This document shows, in pieces, positions 1 through 12,825 of a stretch of DNA of 64,000 nucleotides. The stretch comes from Paragonimus skrjabini miyazakii. Taxonomy: Eukaryota > Platyhelminthes > Trematoda > Plagiorchiida > Troglotrematidae. How positions within the stretch are numbered: the stretch's first letter is position 1; every line of letters begins with the position of its first letter. The notes below the pieces were generated by a model. It saw nothing but the letters and a program-made list of their open reading frames with translations. It had not been told where the DNA came from and did no database searches. Made by a program: the position numbers and the translations under genes. Location of the stretch: the NCBI GenBank assembly GCA_014338405.1, contig JTDE01002330.1:24568-88567 (forward strand), written 5' to 3'.

Positions 1-1474
1 CAGCTCAGCAAAAACGTTTGAAGTACTCAACTTTGTGGCTTCGTAAATTAGCTGATGGTGCAGATAAATAAATTCGCTGATCTGAATCCAAGGTAAGCCA
101 CGTTTTTGAAATTGGTTATTTCACATAAACTGTTAGAATTCACTGTTGCTTTACTGAAATGCAACGAGTTAAACAGGGTAACAATAGTGAAAAGATAGCT
201 TGCATCCAACCCGACTCTCTTAACCAATGGCCCCGATGTCACATAAATCTATGACTATTCACTTTGAAACTGACGCAGAAGATTACATTCGCCTTGTTAA
301 CTTGGCTTTCTTCATGAAAGAAAGAAAATGAGGGGATGACAGAGTACGCAGAAGTGGTCAGCTGTTAAGCCTGACGCTAAACTTGTTGCAAGCAGTTCAT
401 GGAACAGTCCAGTAGACGTTTTCTCCCTGTTCAACGCTATAACATGTTATCAGTTGTTAGTAAGACACAAATCTCCTGTTCTTATGTAGGTTGTGATATA
501 CCACTAGGTGGCTTAAGACGTGTCAGCGGTGACTAGAAATCTTTCACAGGCATAAAAAATAATTTCACTTTATTTTAGCTACCTGGAGGAACACGCCTCA
601 TCCTAAGCACGTCGTGCTTTGTGTTAGTAAGTCATTTTACGAGCTCACTAATGATTAATTACCATCCGTTTTGAGTGAATTTATAACTAGCTAACAAGTT
701 AAGAGGTTCACGCGGTAGAATACATCATTCAACACTGAGATCATGACCAGATCAAAGGAGTGATACATAGCTGTCTATATTCAGTCAGTGATCAACGTAA
801 TTCAAGGACGCATTTTCTCTAACATTATTGATGATCTCTGATAGCACTCTGTTTGGGTGCGCTTTATCACTCAATGACCTCGAACTCATAGTTTAGTTGA
901 ATGATCCCTGTCTACCTGGGGCATCATTATGAGTTTACCATGAACACTGGCTAGTTGTGATGTTTGTCAGGAATACACTAATTGACAAGGCCAACAACTG
1001 TCATGGTTTCAGCACATTAATTTGAGTGGAGTTCCAGTTGGTGATAGAAATCAAAATGTATGCCTATACAAAAATACGCCGGAAGCGCTCATATACAGTT
1101 AACTTTCTCGTACGTAATGTTTGAGCAGTTGTTTTTCCATAGCTGTCCACTTATGTAATCCTTCAGCATATGAAGACTACATCTAGCCATGTGGGCATGC
1201 TGTATAAACAAATGTGAACGAACCAATTTGATTCACTCAATAGTTCAGTTAGCAAGCGCTAATGTTAGTCACTCTAACAGCTGCATCTATATTGATAAGT
1301 AGAATAAACTATCCACCATTCTGCGTCGTTTCGGCTTCAGTCAGTTTACACTCGAATTCGAAACATGCTTATATACTGGTACAAACTAAATTTATCATTT
1401 AGTGAACATCATACTAAACGAAATATACTGGGATTAAATTTTCCTGTATACTCCCATTGACCTCATGAGCATAC

Positions 1475-1703
1475 CTGTATACTTATCTTTCCTTATCCAG
1501 CGCACGTTGTAAACATATCGGGTTTCATCCCTGTTCAATGCACTGGCGACTATTACTGGTGTAGCAAATTGGACCCCATCTCTCCAGTACGGTGTTGTTT
1601 TACCGATTTTTATAATCGCCCTCGTAGATGGATTGTCCACTACGATGTCTTCTTCATCATCACAACGGAATGACTCAGATGGCAGTTTCAGTTTGGCTTG
1701 AAT
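1475..1703 (-). CDS. Exon of the unknown minus-strand gene
   Basis: The acceptor is a T-rich run ending in CCCAAG, and the donor is ACAG|gtatgc. The exon begins in phase 0 and leaves one base over. It encodes about 76 residues with an acidic patch (CDDEED) followed by a hydrophobic and basic stretch containing PYWRDGVQFATPVIVAS. The frame stays open across the whole segment and closes soon after the donor. The reading frame joins directly to exon 3077-3007. The next downstream exon lies beyond the left edge of the window. Confidence 0.6.
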
Positions 1704-2002
1704 CTTGGGAAAAATAATTAATTTTGCTCAGGAACAATTATAAGTAACAAAAGGTACAATGCGGAAACGTTGAATTTACAGAACTAGACTAGAGTGATAA
1801 ACCAGTTGAAATGCAGTACAAACCATTTTGGTTGATTAATGTTTACAGTCATTTCAACCTTGAGACAGTTAAAATATCATACTAGAACACAGCAGCATGT
1901 GCTATCTTAAAAAGCTGAACAAACACTAGTTTATAAGTATCGGAGGAGGCGGGTCTGTGTCCTGACCACCGATGAACTGGTTACATACGGAAAATGAAGC
2001 AT

Positions 2003-2020
2003 GCAGCAGCAGCAGCAGCA
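2003..2020 (+). repeat. (GCA)6 microsatellite
   Basis: Six perfect GCA units in an intron or intergenic region. No coding frame with splice sites covers it. Confidence 0.85.
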
Positions 2021-3006
2021 TCTTATAGACACACAACCCGTTTAAAAATGATGGTAGACCGGCGTTTGTTGGATAGCCTCCACGCGGTTTTCTCTTCTCC
2101 GCTTCAACGATAGTATTTACTCCACAAAAATCTCGGTCAAATATCGACTTTTTTCAGGCTACGGAATCGGATCAGCCACAACGTAAGCTGATGTCTACGA
2201 CTGTAGATTTTGAAAAGGCGAATGCAATGTGCAGCGGCTAACCAACAAATGGCTATGTTCATTTCTTACGTGACCACATGTTTCACAGATCAAACTACAG
2301 ACGCAAGAAACGAATTCCCACTTTATTCCCGAATTAGCCAAAGATGAAGTGGAAGCGGATTGTTTAGGATATTAGTAGGATAAATAGCACATACTAGAAT
2401 GTTTAGGTGAAACCACATTACTCATGACAATACTGAACGCATGCATTTAACGTTCGCATGTTGTGACATGTCGGTCTATAGGAATAATCAAGGTTGCAAA
2501 CAGCTGTTTTCGATTGTTCTCAACAGGCATATACATTTACCAAAGATTGGTTGAAAGTGGCCAACCTGACGTAGACCGTTTGAACCTCATGCACCCATTA
2601 ACCCGAGTTACACCTACACCTGTCATCAACTGCCCATTACGCGCTTCAAGTAAACACAAAATACACAAAAACAAACCTACGAGCACCCAGTTAGACAGTC
2701 GTCAATAGTTTCAATGACCGTTATATCCACGTGTAGCTATATTCCCATTTTATACATATGTCTAATGATTCCCTGTAGGCCCAATAAGAATGACCAAAAA
2801 AAAGTCGGTTACAACCTCGACTTTCCATGAATATTCTCAGTGAATCAACGGCGTCTGTCTTTACTTGACAACCAGTTAATAAGACGAAAGAACTAGTATG
2901 CAGGTGCGCATGAGCGAAATATTCTTTGTAAAGTTCAACGCATTTATATGCAAGTGAAGGCAGTTTATCAAAATGCAGGGTATATTTGTAGCTTATCCTT
3001 ACTTAC

Positions 3007-3077
3007 TCTGCCGCAGATGTCGGATGCATCAATCTGCTCCCCAACGTTTATCTTTAAACACTCGTCGACGGTAAGCA
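3007..3077 (-). CDS. Short exon of the unknown minus-strand gene
   Basis: A 71-nt segment lies between an acceptor ending ATTAACAG and a consensus donor AGA|gtaagt. It starts with two bases that complete the codon begun in exon 4931-4724 (giving Val) and ends on a codon boundary. The 23 complete codons include VDECLKINVGEQIDASDICG. The strong donor and the exact phase fit on both sides are the main support. Confidence 0.65.
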
Positions 3078-4723
3078 CTGTTAATGGAATAGAACAAAAC
3101 ATCCCGTTAGTTATGTCGTTCATAAATTTTGAAGTTGAAACCCAACCACACAGGACTGTTCGTTTGTAAAGCAACCATTGCCAAGCGTTGGTTAACAAAT
3201 TAAGTTTGCGTATATTTGAACACCTATTCCATGTCACAATAGTATTGTTCACGTTAAACGAGGTATACACGTTTGTCAACGTTAATACTTTAAGTAAGTG
3301 GTTAGAACCGCATTTTGTTGTGCCCTCAGGAATACGTCAATTCTGTCCCATATATGTAATCATGCGCGTTCTGACATGTTGAAAAAAAATATGCCGAACT
3401 TTATCATTCACTCAGGATGGCAGGAAAATGTCGAGTCAAAAAATCGGTCAGTGGAGGCTATAGGATGGTGCGTTTGTTATCAAACAAGCTCTGCGTCCAT
3501 AACTTCCGTTGACTGCTCTTCTGAATCGCCCGCGTTTTCATATGCTCTATACTATTTATATTGTATCATGTTGTAGTTAGCCCGATGCTGGAACATGCTT
3601 GTTTATTGTTCTAAAAACTTCACCTGATGCAAACTATCTAGTCAATTTTCTGCTATCCAGGCACGAAAATGTAGGTTTTTAGCCATAACTCCATTTTCCA
3701 TGGATATACCTATGAACGGAAATATCAATCAATATAGTTCTGTTCATTGTATACAAGCGTTGTTTGCTTTAACCCTACTACTGCCGTAAGTTTAGCCAAC
3801 GGTTGAAAATCACTCATGTAAGCTCATATTAAGTCATTGAGGAGACGCAACTGAATTGACTGCTCCAAATGCACACTGCCTGACAAGTCATCAAGCAGTT
3901 GCAAAAACTCCTGAGTCTTACCAAGTTTTTATAAACGTATTCAAATTATTTCTATTTCGAAGGTTTATTCATAATGTTGATGTAATTGCTTCCTCAGCAG
4001 TCAACCCTGTTTGGACGGCAACATCTTAGCAAACTAAAATTTTCCATTTATTTCGATTGACAATTTTTATGCATCGAAATGAAGACACATCAAATCAGAA
4101 TGATAATATGCTACATAGGTACCATCCGACTGTAGGAGGTCATTGATATTTTGTTTGAAACACTCGCATCAAAGTGTTTTTATTGATATCCACATTTAAC
4201 GCAACATCCACAAGTTAGATTACCCGATGATTGTGCGTATATACTGATGTGATTCGAATAAATTGATTGAGATGCTGCGTGATCTATGTAAATAAATATA
4301 CCATTGCTACGGATATATTTTTTTCAAAACCTTACATCACTTCATGAATACTGTCGTTTTGGTAATTAAACCAATAGCCAACAGAGAACCGTCCAAAAGC
4401 ATATACGACTAAATCAGTAGTTACATTTAAAATATGTTATGCAAAGGATCAAGTCGGAACTATCATCATTTGAAAGTAACTTGAATAAAAACTACAAATA
4501 TTAGATCTGCGCTAAAACAAACAGGCTTAATGGTACAACATCACAAAGTGTTTAAAAAATACAAATTTTGTAGAACGTACCCAAGTACTGTGGAAATGCA
4601 TAATGGCCGTACACGTCTGTAGAATGAAGTATTTTCAACCAGGAGAAAGTTAGTACTTAAACTTGCACGGCAATTTATATCAAATGTCACAAGCATTGTG
4701 GAAAGTGTATAACCTACACCTAC

Positions 4724-4931
4724 CATATGCTGGGTTTTCTTTTATCCTTGACAAGGTGAATTGTACTTTGTTAACAAGATGGCGTAGCAGAGGTTCGATC
4801 AAAAATACCTCCGATGGATTTCGTTTGGCTATAAGTTGGTCGATGACGGTTTGTTCAAATCTCATCCAGAGCATGGCGTATTGTTTTGGTTGGTCCGGAT
4901 ATGCCAACAGTGAGAGTGCGCAAATTTCTTG
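4724..4931 (-). CDS. Exon of the unknown minus-strand gene
   Basis: A good pyrimidine tract (GTTTTTACAG) precedes the exon and the donor is TATG|gtaggt. The 208-nt exon begins in phase 0 and leaves one base. Its 69 residues read as a typical soluble helical segment, with AYPDQPKQYAMLWMRFEQTV near the start and a LIEPLLRHLV stretch in the middle. A conspicuous open frame on the opposite strand (4663-5001) overlaps it but has no matching splice sites, so I treat that as a shadow. Confidence 0.7.
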
Positions 4932-5062
4932 CTGTAAAAACTGTTGTACACAACAGCATGAAAATGAGTCTACTCTGTACGACAGGATGATTTTCTTATA
5001 ATCTCAACATGCAGGACAAAAACGGTCGGCGGAAAAATGTTGCACCTACTCGTCAAACAAAC

Positions 5063-5850
5063 ATCATCATTATCATATCATTATAACAGTCATGAGCCTG
5101 GCAGAAATGTATTGTGGTTCGGGCCGCCGCTCACGTCAAGAGTGACGTGGAATATCCTAGAAGAAAGCGCTTCTAAGATGGTTGAACATTATTAAAAAAA
5201 GACTAAGCGAAAAAACTAGAAATGTTATGGATATAGCTATGTCACTGGCTGTGATACACCGCCATCTCGGATAGCGTCTCTAGCCAGCGGTTTGAGTGAT
5301 CACGAGAACCCCAGCCAGGCAGGCGACACCTGCCCACTTAGCTCAGTGGAATAGCCAGGGTCTTCATATTTCGTGGCCACGTTGTTAATTGACCACCACG
5401 TGGTTTGACTCAACTGTTAGTGGCCTCAGTATAAAAGTCCCGGTACGGTAAACGATCAGATGACACACGGAGCACGTGACCCAGCCATCACAAAATGACC
5501 AATTGATCGTGCATCCCAAACATTCCAGAATACGCGCCGGCGAACGGGCATACTGCTCACGCGATCAGTCGACTTGATGTGGGCCAATTGGCAGATAAAA
5601 CGATGGTCAAACACAGCCAGCCTGTTGATATCTTTTTTGTGAACAGGCTACGTTTCCGAACCATAAAGCAAAATGGAACGCACACAAGCATTACATATCC
5701 TTCCTTTCAACAACAACTGGACGTACTTTCGACGCTACAAATGACATAGTTTGGCAAAGGCAACTCGTGCCTTTGCTGTCCTCGCTGATATCTCATCAGC
5801 AATATTACAGGCTGACGAGATAGTGCTGACCAAATATGTAAACCTCTCCT
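5063..5850 (-). mobile_element. 3' end of an RTE-type LINE, inverted copy
   Basis: Read on the minus strand, this segment matches the 3' end of the plus-strand LINE at about 37.8-38.53 kb over most of its length. Shared stretches include the block around the GATATCTCATCAGCAATATT region, the block with ACGCGCCGGCGAA, and the final untranslated part. It ends in the same kind of CAT/GAT simple repeat (5063-5085) that closes the plus copy. The reading frame is broken many times. It lies in an intron of the minus-strand gene, in the gene's own orientation. Confidence 0.8.
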
Positions 5851-6570
5851 AAACGAACATAACTGAGATGAACCGCTTCACAAAATATAACTTACTTTCG
5901 CACATGCATTGGTTTCTGCATCCTGTAGGTTGTAATATATTCTATCTAGTTCCACTAGAACAGAGTAATCTGATAAGAAATGTGGGGCACAAGAAGAGTT
6001 TTAAGAAGGAAAATGTAAAGTAAAAGGCATCGCTTGAATTACGAATGAGTTGTTAAATGGTGAATCCTTTCACGTTTCAAAGCATAACTGTATGGGAATT
6101 TTTTCTATGTACACTATGGAACTGAGGCTCATATATTAGAAACTATGCATTAAACGTGGAACTATAAATACAGAAATTTGTCTGGTTACCAGTCTGGCTT
6201 CATTTAAACAAAGCAGTGGCAGATAAGTTTACCAATAGTGGTGCACATCCCGGTGGAAGTGAGGAAACATGTGACAAATTGAGTAGCCTATCGATTAGCG
6301 TCTACAAAACAGCCAATACGACCGTCTGTATATGTCCATAGAGTCATAACCAAGTAAAACTAGCCAGAGAACGACACTGGATTACGGAATTGCGGATGTC
6401 ATACATGCATGCTGTTCAGAAGCAGTACAACTGATGCAACTTGATTTCGATAGGGACATGCTTATCAAGTCAAGCATAGTATGACAAATATCAGTAAATC
6501 TCTCAGAACGTCTGTTCAACTCAGATATTTCATTACTGATGAATAGTAGGGGATTTTGATTTTCATATAG

Positions 6571-6625
6571 ATTGAACATCACCCAAAATTGATTGCAGCT
6601 GTCGCATTCCCATAGACTTTCCATT
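6571..6625 (-). repeat. SINE fragment (3' part)
   Basis: This stretch is the reverse complement of the 3' part of the SINE at 6747-7003 (the block with GGGAATGCGACAGCTGC and GGTGATGTTCAA). Only about 55 bases are kept. It forms an inverted pair with the fuller copy some 320 bases to the right. Confidence 0.65.
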
Positions 6626-6746
6626 CGGCATTTGAACCACAGATTGAAAAAAGATTTCTGAAGTTACTGGTGAGTGGTAGCGGATTTCAGTGTTCATATG
6701 GACTGACCAACACCCACAACTGAACGCTGATCATTACTCACAAGTG

Positions 6747-7003
6747 AAAGTGGTTTAGCTTTCACATACGATAATTCGATCGTGCCTAATGTGAGGTCAA
6801 TTGCTCATTGGTGAACACGGTTGCCTCATTAACAGCGTGGCCGTGGTTCAAGTCCCGGCAGTGGCGATGATATGCACTACTGACGAGCTCTAACGAGAGC
6901 GAGACTCGAGTCTAGTGCTTCTGGTGTTCGAAAGGGGCCGACTGGAAAGTCTATGGGAATGCGACAGCTGCGGTCAATTGTGGGTGATGTTCAATCAGAT
7001 ATT
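6747..7003 (+). repeat. tRNA-derived SINE, full-length copy
   Basis: A 250-bp unit with a tRNA-like head: an A-box-like segment (GCTCATTGGTGAAC) and a B box (GTGGTTCAAGTCCC) about 40 bases later. A body containing ACTGACGAGCTCTAACGAGAG, CTCGAGTCTAGTGC and AAAGGGGCCGACTGG follows. The same unit recurs at 27651-27897 (minus), at 49981-50113 (plus, head missing) and as older fragments. The promoter boxes are seen; RNA polymerase III origin follows from known SINE structure. Confidence 0.8.
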
Positions 7004-8077
7004 TCACTCTATGGTAATGAGCATTGTTAACTTGTACCAAAATCTGCACCGCAATAGGTTGTGTTCGTTGCCCCGTTTGATTGTCTTGTTCGATTTTTAT
7101 TCAAAGGACACTTGTGAGGGTCGTTCTGTGCTAGTCATATTTTCGCAAGAAGAAAATTGAACGCATTGATTAAATGACCCACTCAGTCTATCCCTACTAG
7201 TATGGTCTAAGGTGACTAGAACATTTCGGTTAGTTTTGGAACATATTACACACACGAATTTCCAGCAAAACGTGTGTGGTTAATGTGGAAAAAAACAGTG
7301 AAAGGTGAAGTGAAGTATGGGTTTGATGCACACACTTATAGTTTTACGGCACGAACCCTGAAAGAAACTGACTATCGAATTCATGTCGATGTTACAACGT
7401 GATAAATAAGTGTTTACTATTGTCAGGCATGGCATGCGGCACGTGAGGTTGCGGTTTTTTGCTCACTATAGTCTTCCACAATAACATTTTAGGTTTGGAA
7501 GTGTTACACCTAATCTTGTTGTTGTAGTAACTGTTACTGACCAGTTGTACGACAAATCATTTAAAATCACAAAAACGCTCGGAAATTCCTCACACTCACA
7601 CTTTACGTACACGCGCTTTGTTAATTAACTGATGAACACAAACTGTCCATTTATGAATAAAATTTGTTTGATAACCACAGAAACTCATTCACATAATAAA
7701 CCGTCATGCTTCTCGAAACTGTGTTCATACGAGTGCGGCAGATCACGTGGCAGTAATCTTAGGGAAGTACTTTGATAAAACTGAGTTAAAATGTTGGAAC
7801 ATATTTATCCATTTTTTCACACTAGTTGAGGCATTTTCACACAAACATCATCATATTAAAGAAGTAACGCATTTTACCCATCTTGTTCTTCATTGCTGTA
7901 ACCAGATCAAAGAAACACTGAAATTGCTCGTTGTAAAGGAGTGATATAGAACTATTTTATGGAAAAACTGATAACTCGCTGGTCTGATTAAATGTACTTC
8001 AGTGTGGTCCTTTATATTCGCTACCGTAACGAGTGATCATTTCTAACTTCGTGTCGCATTATAATATAGGCATTCAA

Positions 8078-8185
8078 TTACCTTGCACTTTTAAAACAGT
8101 TGTATTTGAGAATGTCTGATAGTTGCATAATAATATTGCAAAACACTGACATTATGCAAACAATACGCTTTTGGTATGCTTTTGG
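8078..8185 (-). other. Possible exon, not placed in the chain
   Basis: An open stretch is bounded by an acceptor ending AATCTAATTCAG and a donor GCAAG|gtaatt. It is open in the frame LLPKAYQKRIVCIMSVFC but would start in phase 0 and end in phase 2. That does not fit between exons 10317-10058 and 4931-4724 without a further exon. It could be an alternative exon or chance. Confidence 0.2.
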
Positions 8186-8882
8186 TAACAGCTGAATTAG
8201 ATTGCGGCACGCTAAAGTTAGATTGAAAACATGCAAACTTTGCTGGTACAAACGATTTCGCAACGAGTGCGTGTACTGGTGTGGGATTTTAATTCTGAAA
8301 ATTCAGTGTATTCGGTTTCGTGAAACTGAACGTGAAAATCCAGCAATTTGACTAATATGCATAGGTTGAATGAACCAGCATGAAGTATGCAGATTTTTAC
8401 CCCAAATTTCAGATTACTTTACAGCATTTATAGATGAACAAATCACCCAAGCAATACACAAGCAAATTATGGTTTAATTAATTACGCAGCAGCGTTTGTG
8501 AACGTAACATTCACCATTCGGCAAGATTAGAGAATGGTTAAAAACGTTGCGAATTACGCAAGAATATGAAAATGATTTAGGTTGCTAAGGAAGATGTGAA
8601 CGACTAGTATATGCACAAGTTTGATCTGTTGAGTTGTCGGACATAAGCTACTTATGGGAATAACGTAGTTAATGGTCATCTACATAAAGATAACGATCCC
8701 ATATTATCACTCCAGCTAAAATGGTTAGTGTGCCAGCTATATTTATGACAATGTTTCCGAAATTGTGGATCATCCCAAATATTTTGAAATCCAAACAATT
8801 TCATGGTAATTCCACATAAAATGTTCATCAAAAAGGCTTTCTTCGAAACAAGCTTCCTAAGCCAGTCATGTTAAAGAACTAC

Positions 8883-8932
8883 CTTGACAAATCTATGAAA
8901 CAACAATTCGACCAACTGGCTTGAGATGTACA
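8883..8932 (-). CDS. Candidate short exon bridging the chain
   Basis: A 50-nt segment encodes about 16 residues (YISSQLVELLFHRFVK) and ends at AAG|gtagtt. It enters in phase 1 and leaves in phase 0, exactly what is needed between exons 10317-10058 and 4931-4724. The acceptor (ATAAAAATAAG) has a poor pyrimidine tract, so the call rests mainly on phase and donor. Confidence 0.35.
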
Positions 8933-10057
8933 CTTATTTTTATACATTGATGAACAGCTCAACTAGATGGGAAAACATACCGACAAGAAAAGATTTGGCT
9001 CAGCAACAAAGACACAGAACTAGGGACTGTCACGCGGCTCTTAGCGTTTGGAACACAATGCTATTGGTTGTCAAACCTGAGTCTAAATATGTGCAGTGAA
9101 CCTAAAACACCACAACGTCCCTTAACTTTTCTGGAGAAGTTGTCGTTTCCGCGATTCATTTCTAATTTGTATATTAGTGTCGCCCATGATTGTAGCTTTT
9201 TATTGCCCTTCGTTTAATGAAATCCTATCGTGATATCACTTGGTATCAAACAAATATCGCGATTTTAGTTCTGCTTGTTGCACTCATTGATGCATACCGG
9301 CTCTTAGTTCCACGTTAACGTTCAAGCGCTAGAATGGTTACAAAGACGTGTACCAACAGCTCTGTGTTGTCGATCGGTGGCCGTGGTGGCCAAGACACTG
9401 AAACGATGGAGCCGGGTGGTTTAATCTAAACTGCGCGTACATCTCCGGGTTGTCAAGTCTGGATGTGATTACAGTGTGTTGGGGCCGTTTGCTACCCCTT
9501 CTTGGTACGGAGGCCTGTGTTTAACTAAATCTTTTGGGCAGACCTTCAAGTTGGACTTCTCGTGAAACTGTTAGGATCAAAGATGTTTCTGCACAATAAA
9601 CGATTTTCTCAGTTTCCTCAACCCCCACCCAATTGCGTTTCGTTTGCAAAAGTTTAGTGTATGGCCTTAGATTGAAAATTATCAGTGCGGTTGTTTTTAG
9701 TTTTTATTCAGGAAATACACTTATTCAACGTAGTTGTTTTCCTGCCGACTAATCAGTAACTGCTCAAAAAAGTGGACTCTATGTCAAACCAATCATATTG
9801 GAGACACCGTAAACATGCTCCGTGATAACAGCTAACTCACATCTGCACCTCGGTTGTGAGCTTCACGCGAGGTACTTCATACCTTTTGTGAAATTTGCAC
9901 AAGGATATTTTTGAATAAAAAGGATGCTGAACAGATAGGCAATAATCATTTATCGCAGTTATATAAGCTCGTTAGTCAGTAGGAAATATGTACTTAAGGA
10001 AGAGAAGAACACGGTAGTTAAATATATGCATACTAACCATAAATAATAGATACTTAC

Positions 10058-10317
10058 AAATGTCTTTGTAGACAGAAAATTTGATGACTGTCAGTTCGTC
10101 ATCGAATCTGAAGCCTCGAATAGCTCTTAGTTGAGGTGCCAATGCAGGGTACCAAATTTCGGGCATGTAGCTCGTGTGCATTGGGATGGACACCGATTTT
10201 GAAATCACAACTTTCAAGATGGAAAACTTATCTGCCTGTTCTACTTCAATCGTTTTCACTTCACCTTCCACGATCGTTTGTATCTGAATTTTCAACGAGG
10301 AAAGAGGCAGAATGAGT
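10058..10317 (-). CDS. Exon of the unknown minus-strand gene
   Basis: The donor is a near-perfect GACATTT|gtaagtat. The preferred acceptor is CATGTAAACAG, which gives a 72-nt intron from exon 10588-10390 and agrees with its phase (two bases carried over). Its 86 residues alternate hydrophobic and charged residues in a pattern that suggests beta strands (LSSLKIQIQTIVEGEV, then FDDELTVIKFSVYKDI). An alternative acceptor at 10352 (GATTTTTAG) also keeps the frame open but does not match the upstream phase. Confidence 0.7.
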
Positions 10318-10389
10318 CTGTTTACATGCTTCATTACCCGGACAAAATGAGCTAAAAATCAACTTTACCGACTTGACAACAGTGCCTAC

Positions 10390-10588
10390 AATGATGTCCC
10401 TGATTGCGGGGTTATGAGTATAAATGTTTGTGACAGAGGAATAAAAACCTTTGCTGTTCTGTTTCCATTGATATCACGACCATGCACTGAGTTGAAATGA
10501 ACAGTTCCATATCGCCATGGAACAAAAGTTCTGGGTGAATTTGCCAGAATCTGAGCTAAGGCTTTTGAGTTTGGAATCGTAGTGGACA
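10390..10588 (-). CDS. Exon of the unknown minus-strand gene
   Basis: The acceptor is strong (TTTAGTCTGTTTCAG). The exon enters with TG, which completes an ATG codon with the single base left by exon 11026-10882. The frame runs 65 codons (with PRTFVPWRYGTVHFNSVHGR in the middle) to a donor ATT|gtaggc just before an in-frame stop. A second frame over the same bases is also open near the 3' side. The phase match to both neighbours favours the frame given. Confidence 0.65.
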
Positions 10589-10881
10589 CTGAAACAGACT
10601 AAACCCAACAACGTGATGAATGTCAATTTTGTGACGTGTGAATAGACGAATGTTAAAGGTCTTGCATGTAATTGCCTGCCGAGTGTTTTTGATTATTCAA
10701 CCAATAGGATGATGACTTTGTGATTAAGCACCGCGTTCTGATGGATAATTTCTATCAGTGTAGTAGTTTGCTCATCTCATTTTGTAGGTTCAAAGGTTGA
10801 TAATACGGAACTTCATTCTTGTTTGGGCAGAGAAAATGCACCAAAAGAATGCAAGCATACCTCGGTTTCATACAGGCATAC

Positions 10882-11026
10882 TTGTTAGAGTTTTCCCAAG
10901 GTAGTCGTAAACACAGGTTGGATAATGAACACGAATAATTTCGTGTGCCCTGACGTCGAAAGGTATGTTTTTGACCGGAAAACATTCAATAAAAAAAGGC
11001 TTGTATTTACGTCTATCAGCTCGTGA
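10882..11026 (-). CDS. Exon of the unknown minus-strand gene
   Basis: The acceptor is GAAAATTTTGCAG and the donor is ACAA|gtatgc. The exon has 145 nt, phase 0 in and one base out. It encodes 48 residues that begin with a basic cluster (SRADRRKYKPFF) and contain VHYPTCVYDYLGKTLT, which resembles an edge strand of an immunoglobulin-like or similar beta domain. That resemblance is weak and I do not assign a family. Confidence 0.7.
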
Positions 11027-12825
11027 CTGCAAAATTTTCATAAAATAGTGATGAACGTCAATCAGTTTCAAACATTTAGAATAGTGATATATATTCCTAA
11101 TAGTATCTAGTTTCCAAAAGTTGTCACTTCAGTTAATGTGTACAGTTTCAACATTTTCATGACGTTCTATAGTGTAGTACATGATGACTCAATACAGGTT
11201 GCGTCAAAATCAATTGTTTTTAAGAGGAGGCAAATATTAGATCGTCTTAAGAATACATAAATTGATAATCACATATATAAAAGTACGGCAATATTTACCC
11301 GATTTGCTATCAGATTATAGTGTTCCACCAATTTCGCATTCAAACTTTGCTGTGTTTCTCTTAACAACACCAATGCGATTACATCTGCATTGGACAATGA
11401 AAAATTGAAGGGATAACTATTAGTAAGAAAATAACGCACTTCGTTTGGTAATAATGTGTTGAGAGTGACTGTAAACTAGATTATGACAGTTTGTTTCCAA
11501 GTAGGGGAGAAATAAGCAAGTAAACAACTCTCAAATATGTTGAATAGTTAGTTGCGATTGTTAATCAAAAACCTCGTTGGACTTGAAATTTCCCGTTTCC
11601 GACAAAATATTAACATGCATAATTTGTCAACGGTAATTGTAATAGTGGATAATATTCATGATTCTCACATTGCCTCACCTGTGTTCATTGTTATGGTCCC
11701 GTTACCTGGTTGTATTTTGCAATCATGAGCTGAGATAAATGATTGAGATGACGAAGTTGACAAACGTATTTAGTACAGAATGAGAGTTATATATTTTTTT
11801 CAAGTGTATATTTTAAACAAAAACCGTTTTAATCGTCATTCACGCTACAGGTATATAAATCGTCACATTAGCTCGATCTATTCGGTGCGTATGCACCTAT
11901 ATATGTATACGTAAATTATGGTAAAAAATCAAATGAGTTCACCATATTTTGGCCTCGGTGTTCCTAGGGTGCTGAACATTCGTATCAGTTCACGGAGATT
12001 TTAATTAAATTACCAGAGACTAAAATAAGTTGCCACATCTCGAAACTGAAATATTGCGTCATCGTGGTGTAGTTTATACTTCAAAATTCCACAATATGCT
12101 TCAGCATATTTGTATGTGAAATGTGTAGAATATACATTCACTGGTGGACAAAAATGCACTTGAGTACCTTGGGAAATCACTTCTGTTTATAGCACTTGAA
12201 ATTAAGGACTTAATTACAATTCTTCAGCTCGTACGCTAAGGACCTTCAACAATCGCAGTGTACAGTTTCTCCAGAACTTAAATGACAGACATGGAATGTA
12301 ACAACGTCACTCCCGTGGTTCTCTCTAAGCCAGAAGTTGTGAACCATTCTGAATAAAATGACTGCACAAAGTAGTCCTAAGTAAGTTCAACCGCTACTTC
12401 AATGGCACAAGGCATGACTACTTTGCTAGCTACTTCAATAGTGTAAATTGCAACTCCAGGTTCTGCTTCATTATGGACAGTATCCATAAAGAGAGTGCCC
12501 ACCATTTTGCTCAACTGGGTAGCACCTAATATTCAGGTTCTTTTGCAAATAAAATCTTTCTGCAAAGGTAGCTAAGCCCACATTACAATTTCTACCTCCA
12601 AGCTATCGTAAATGATTCATGCCCTCTTCTCCATAGGAGCGCGTGACTCTTTCTTACAACCAACCATTAAACGTTGTTGGGATACGTGGACATTTCATGA
12701 GAAAGATACGAACAAGATTCCCGTGTTCAGCCGACAGTTATCTATAACCAAAATAGCGGAGCTTTTGGACAAAGTTGTTGTTCCTTATGGTGGAAACCTT
12801 TGAAGACCCCGAATATGGCAGTAAA

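Noticed and set aside
2463..2708. 81-codon plus frame
   Set aside because: No coding-like pattern, no splice context and no repeat match.
4663..5001. 112-codon plus frame
   Set aside because: It is the opposite-strand shadow of exon 4931-4724, which has better splice sites and phase support.
9375..9620. Possible tRNA-Ser-like SINE head (GTGGCCGTGGTGGCCAAGAC)
   Set aside because: There is no clear B box at the right distance, no stem pairing and no second copy in the window.
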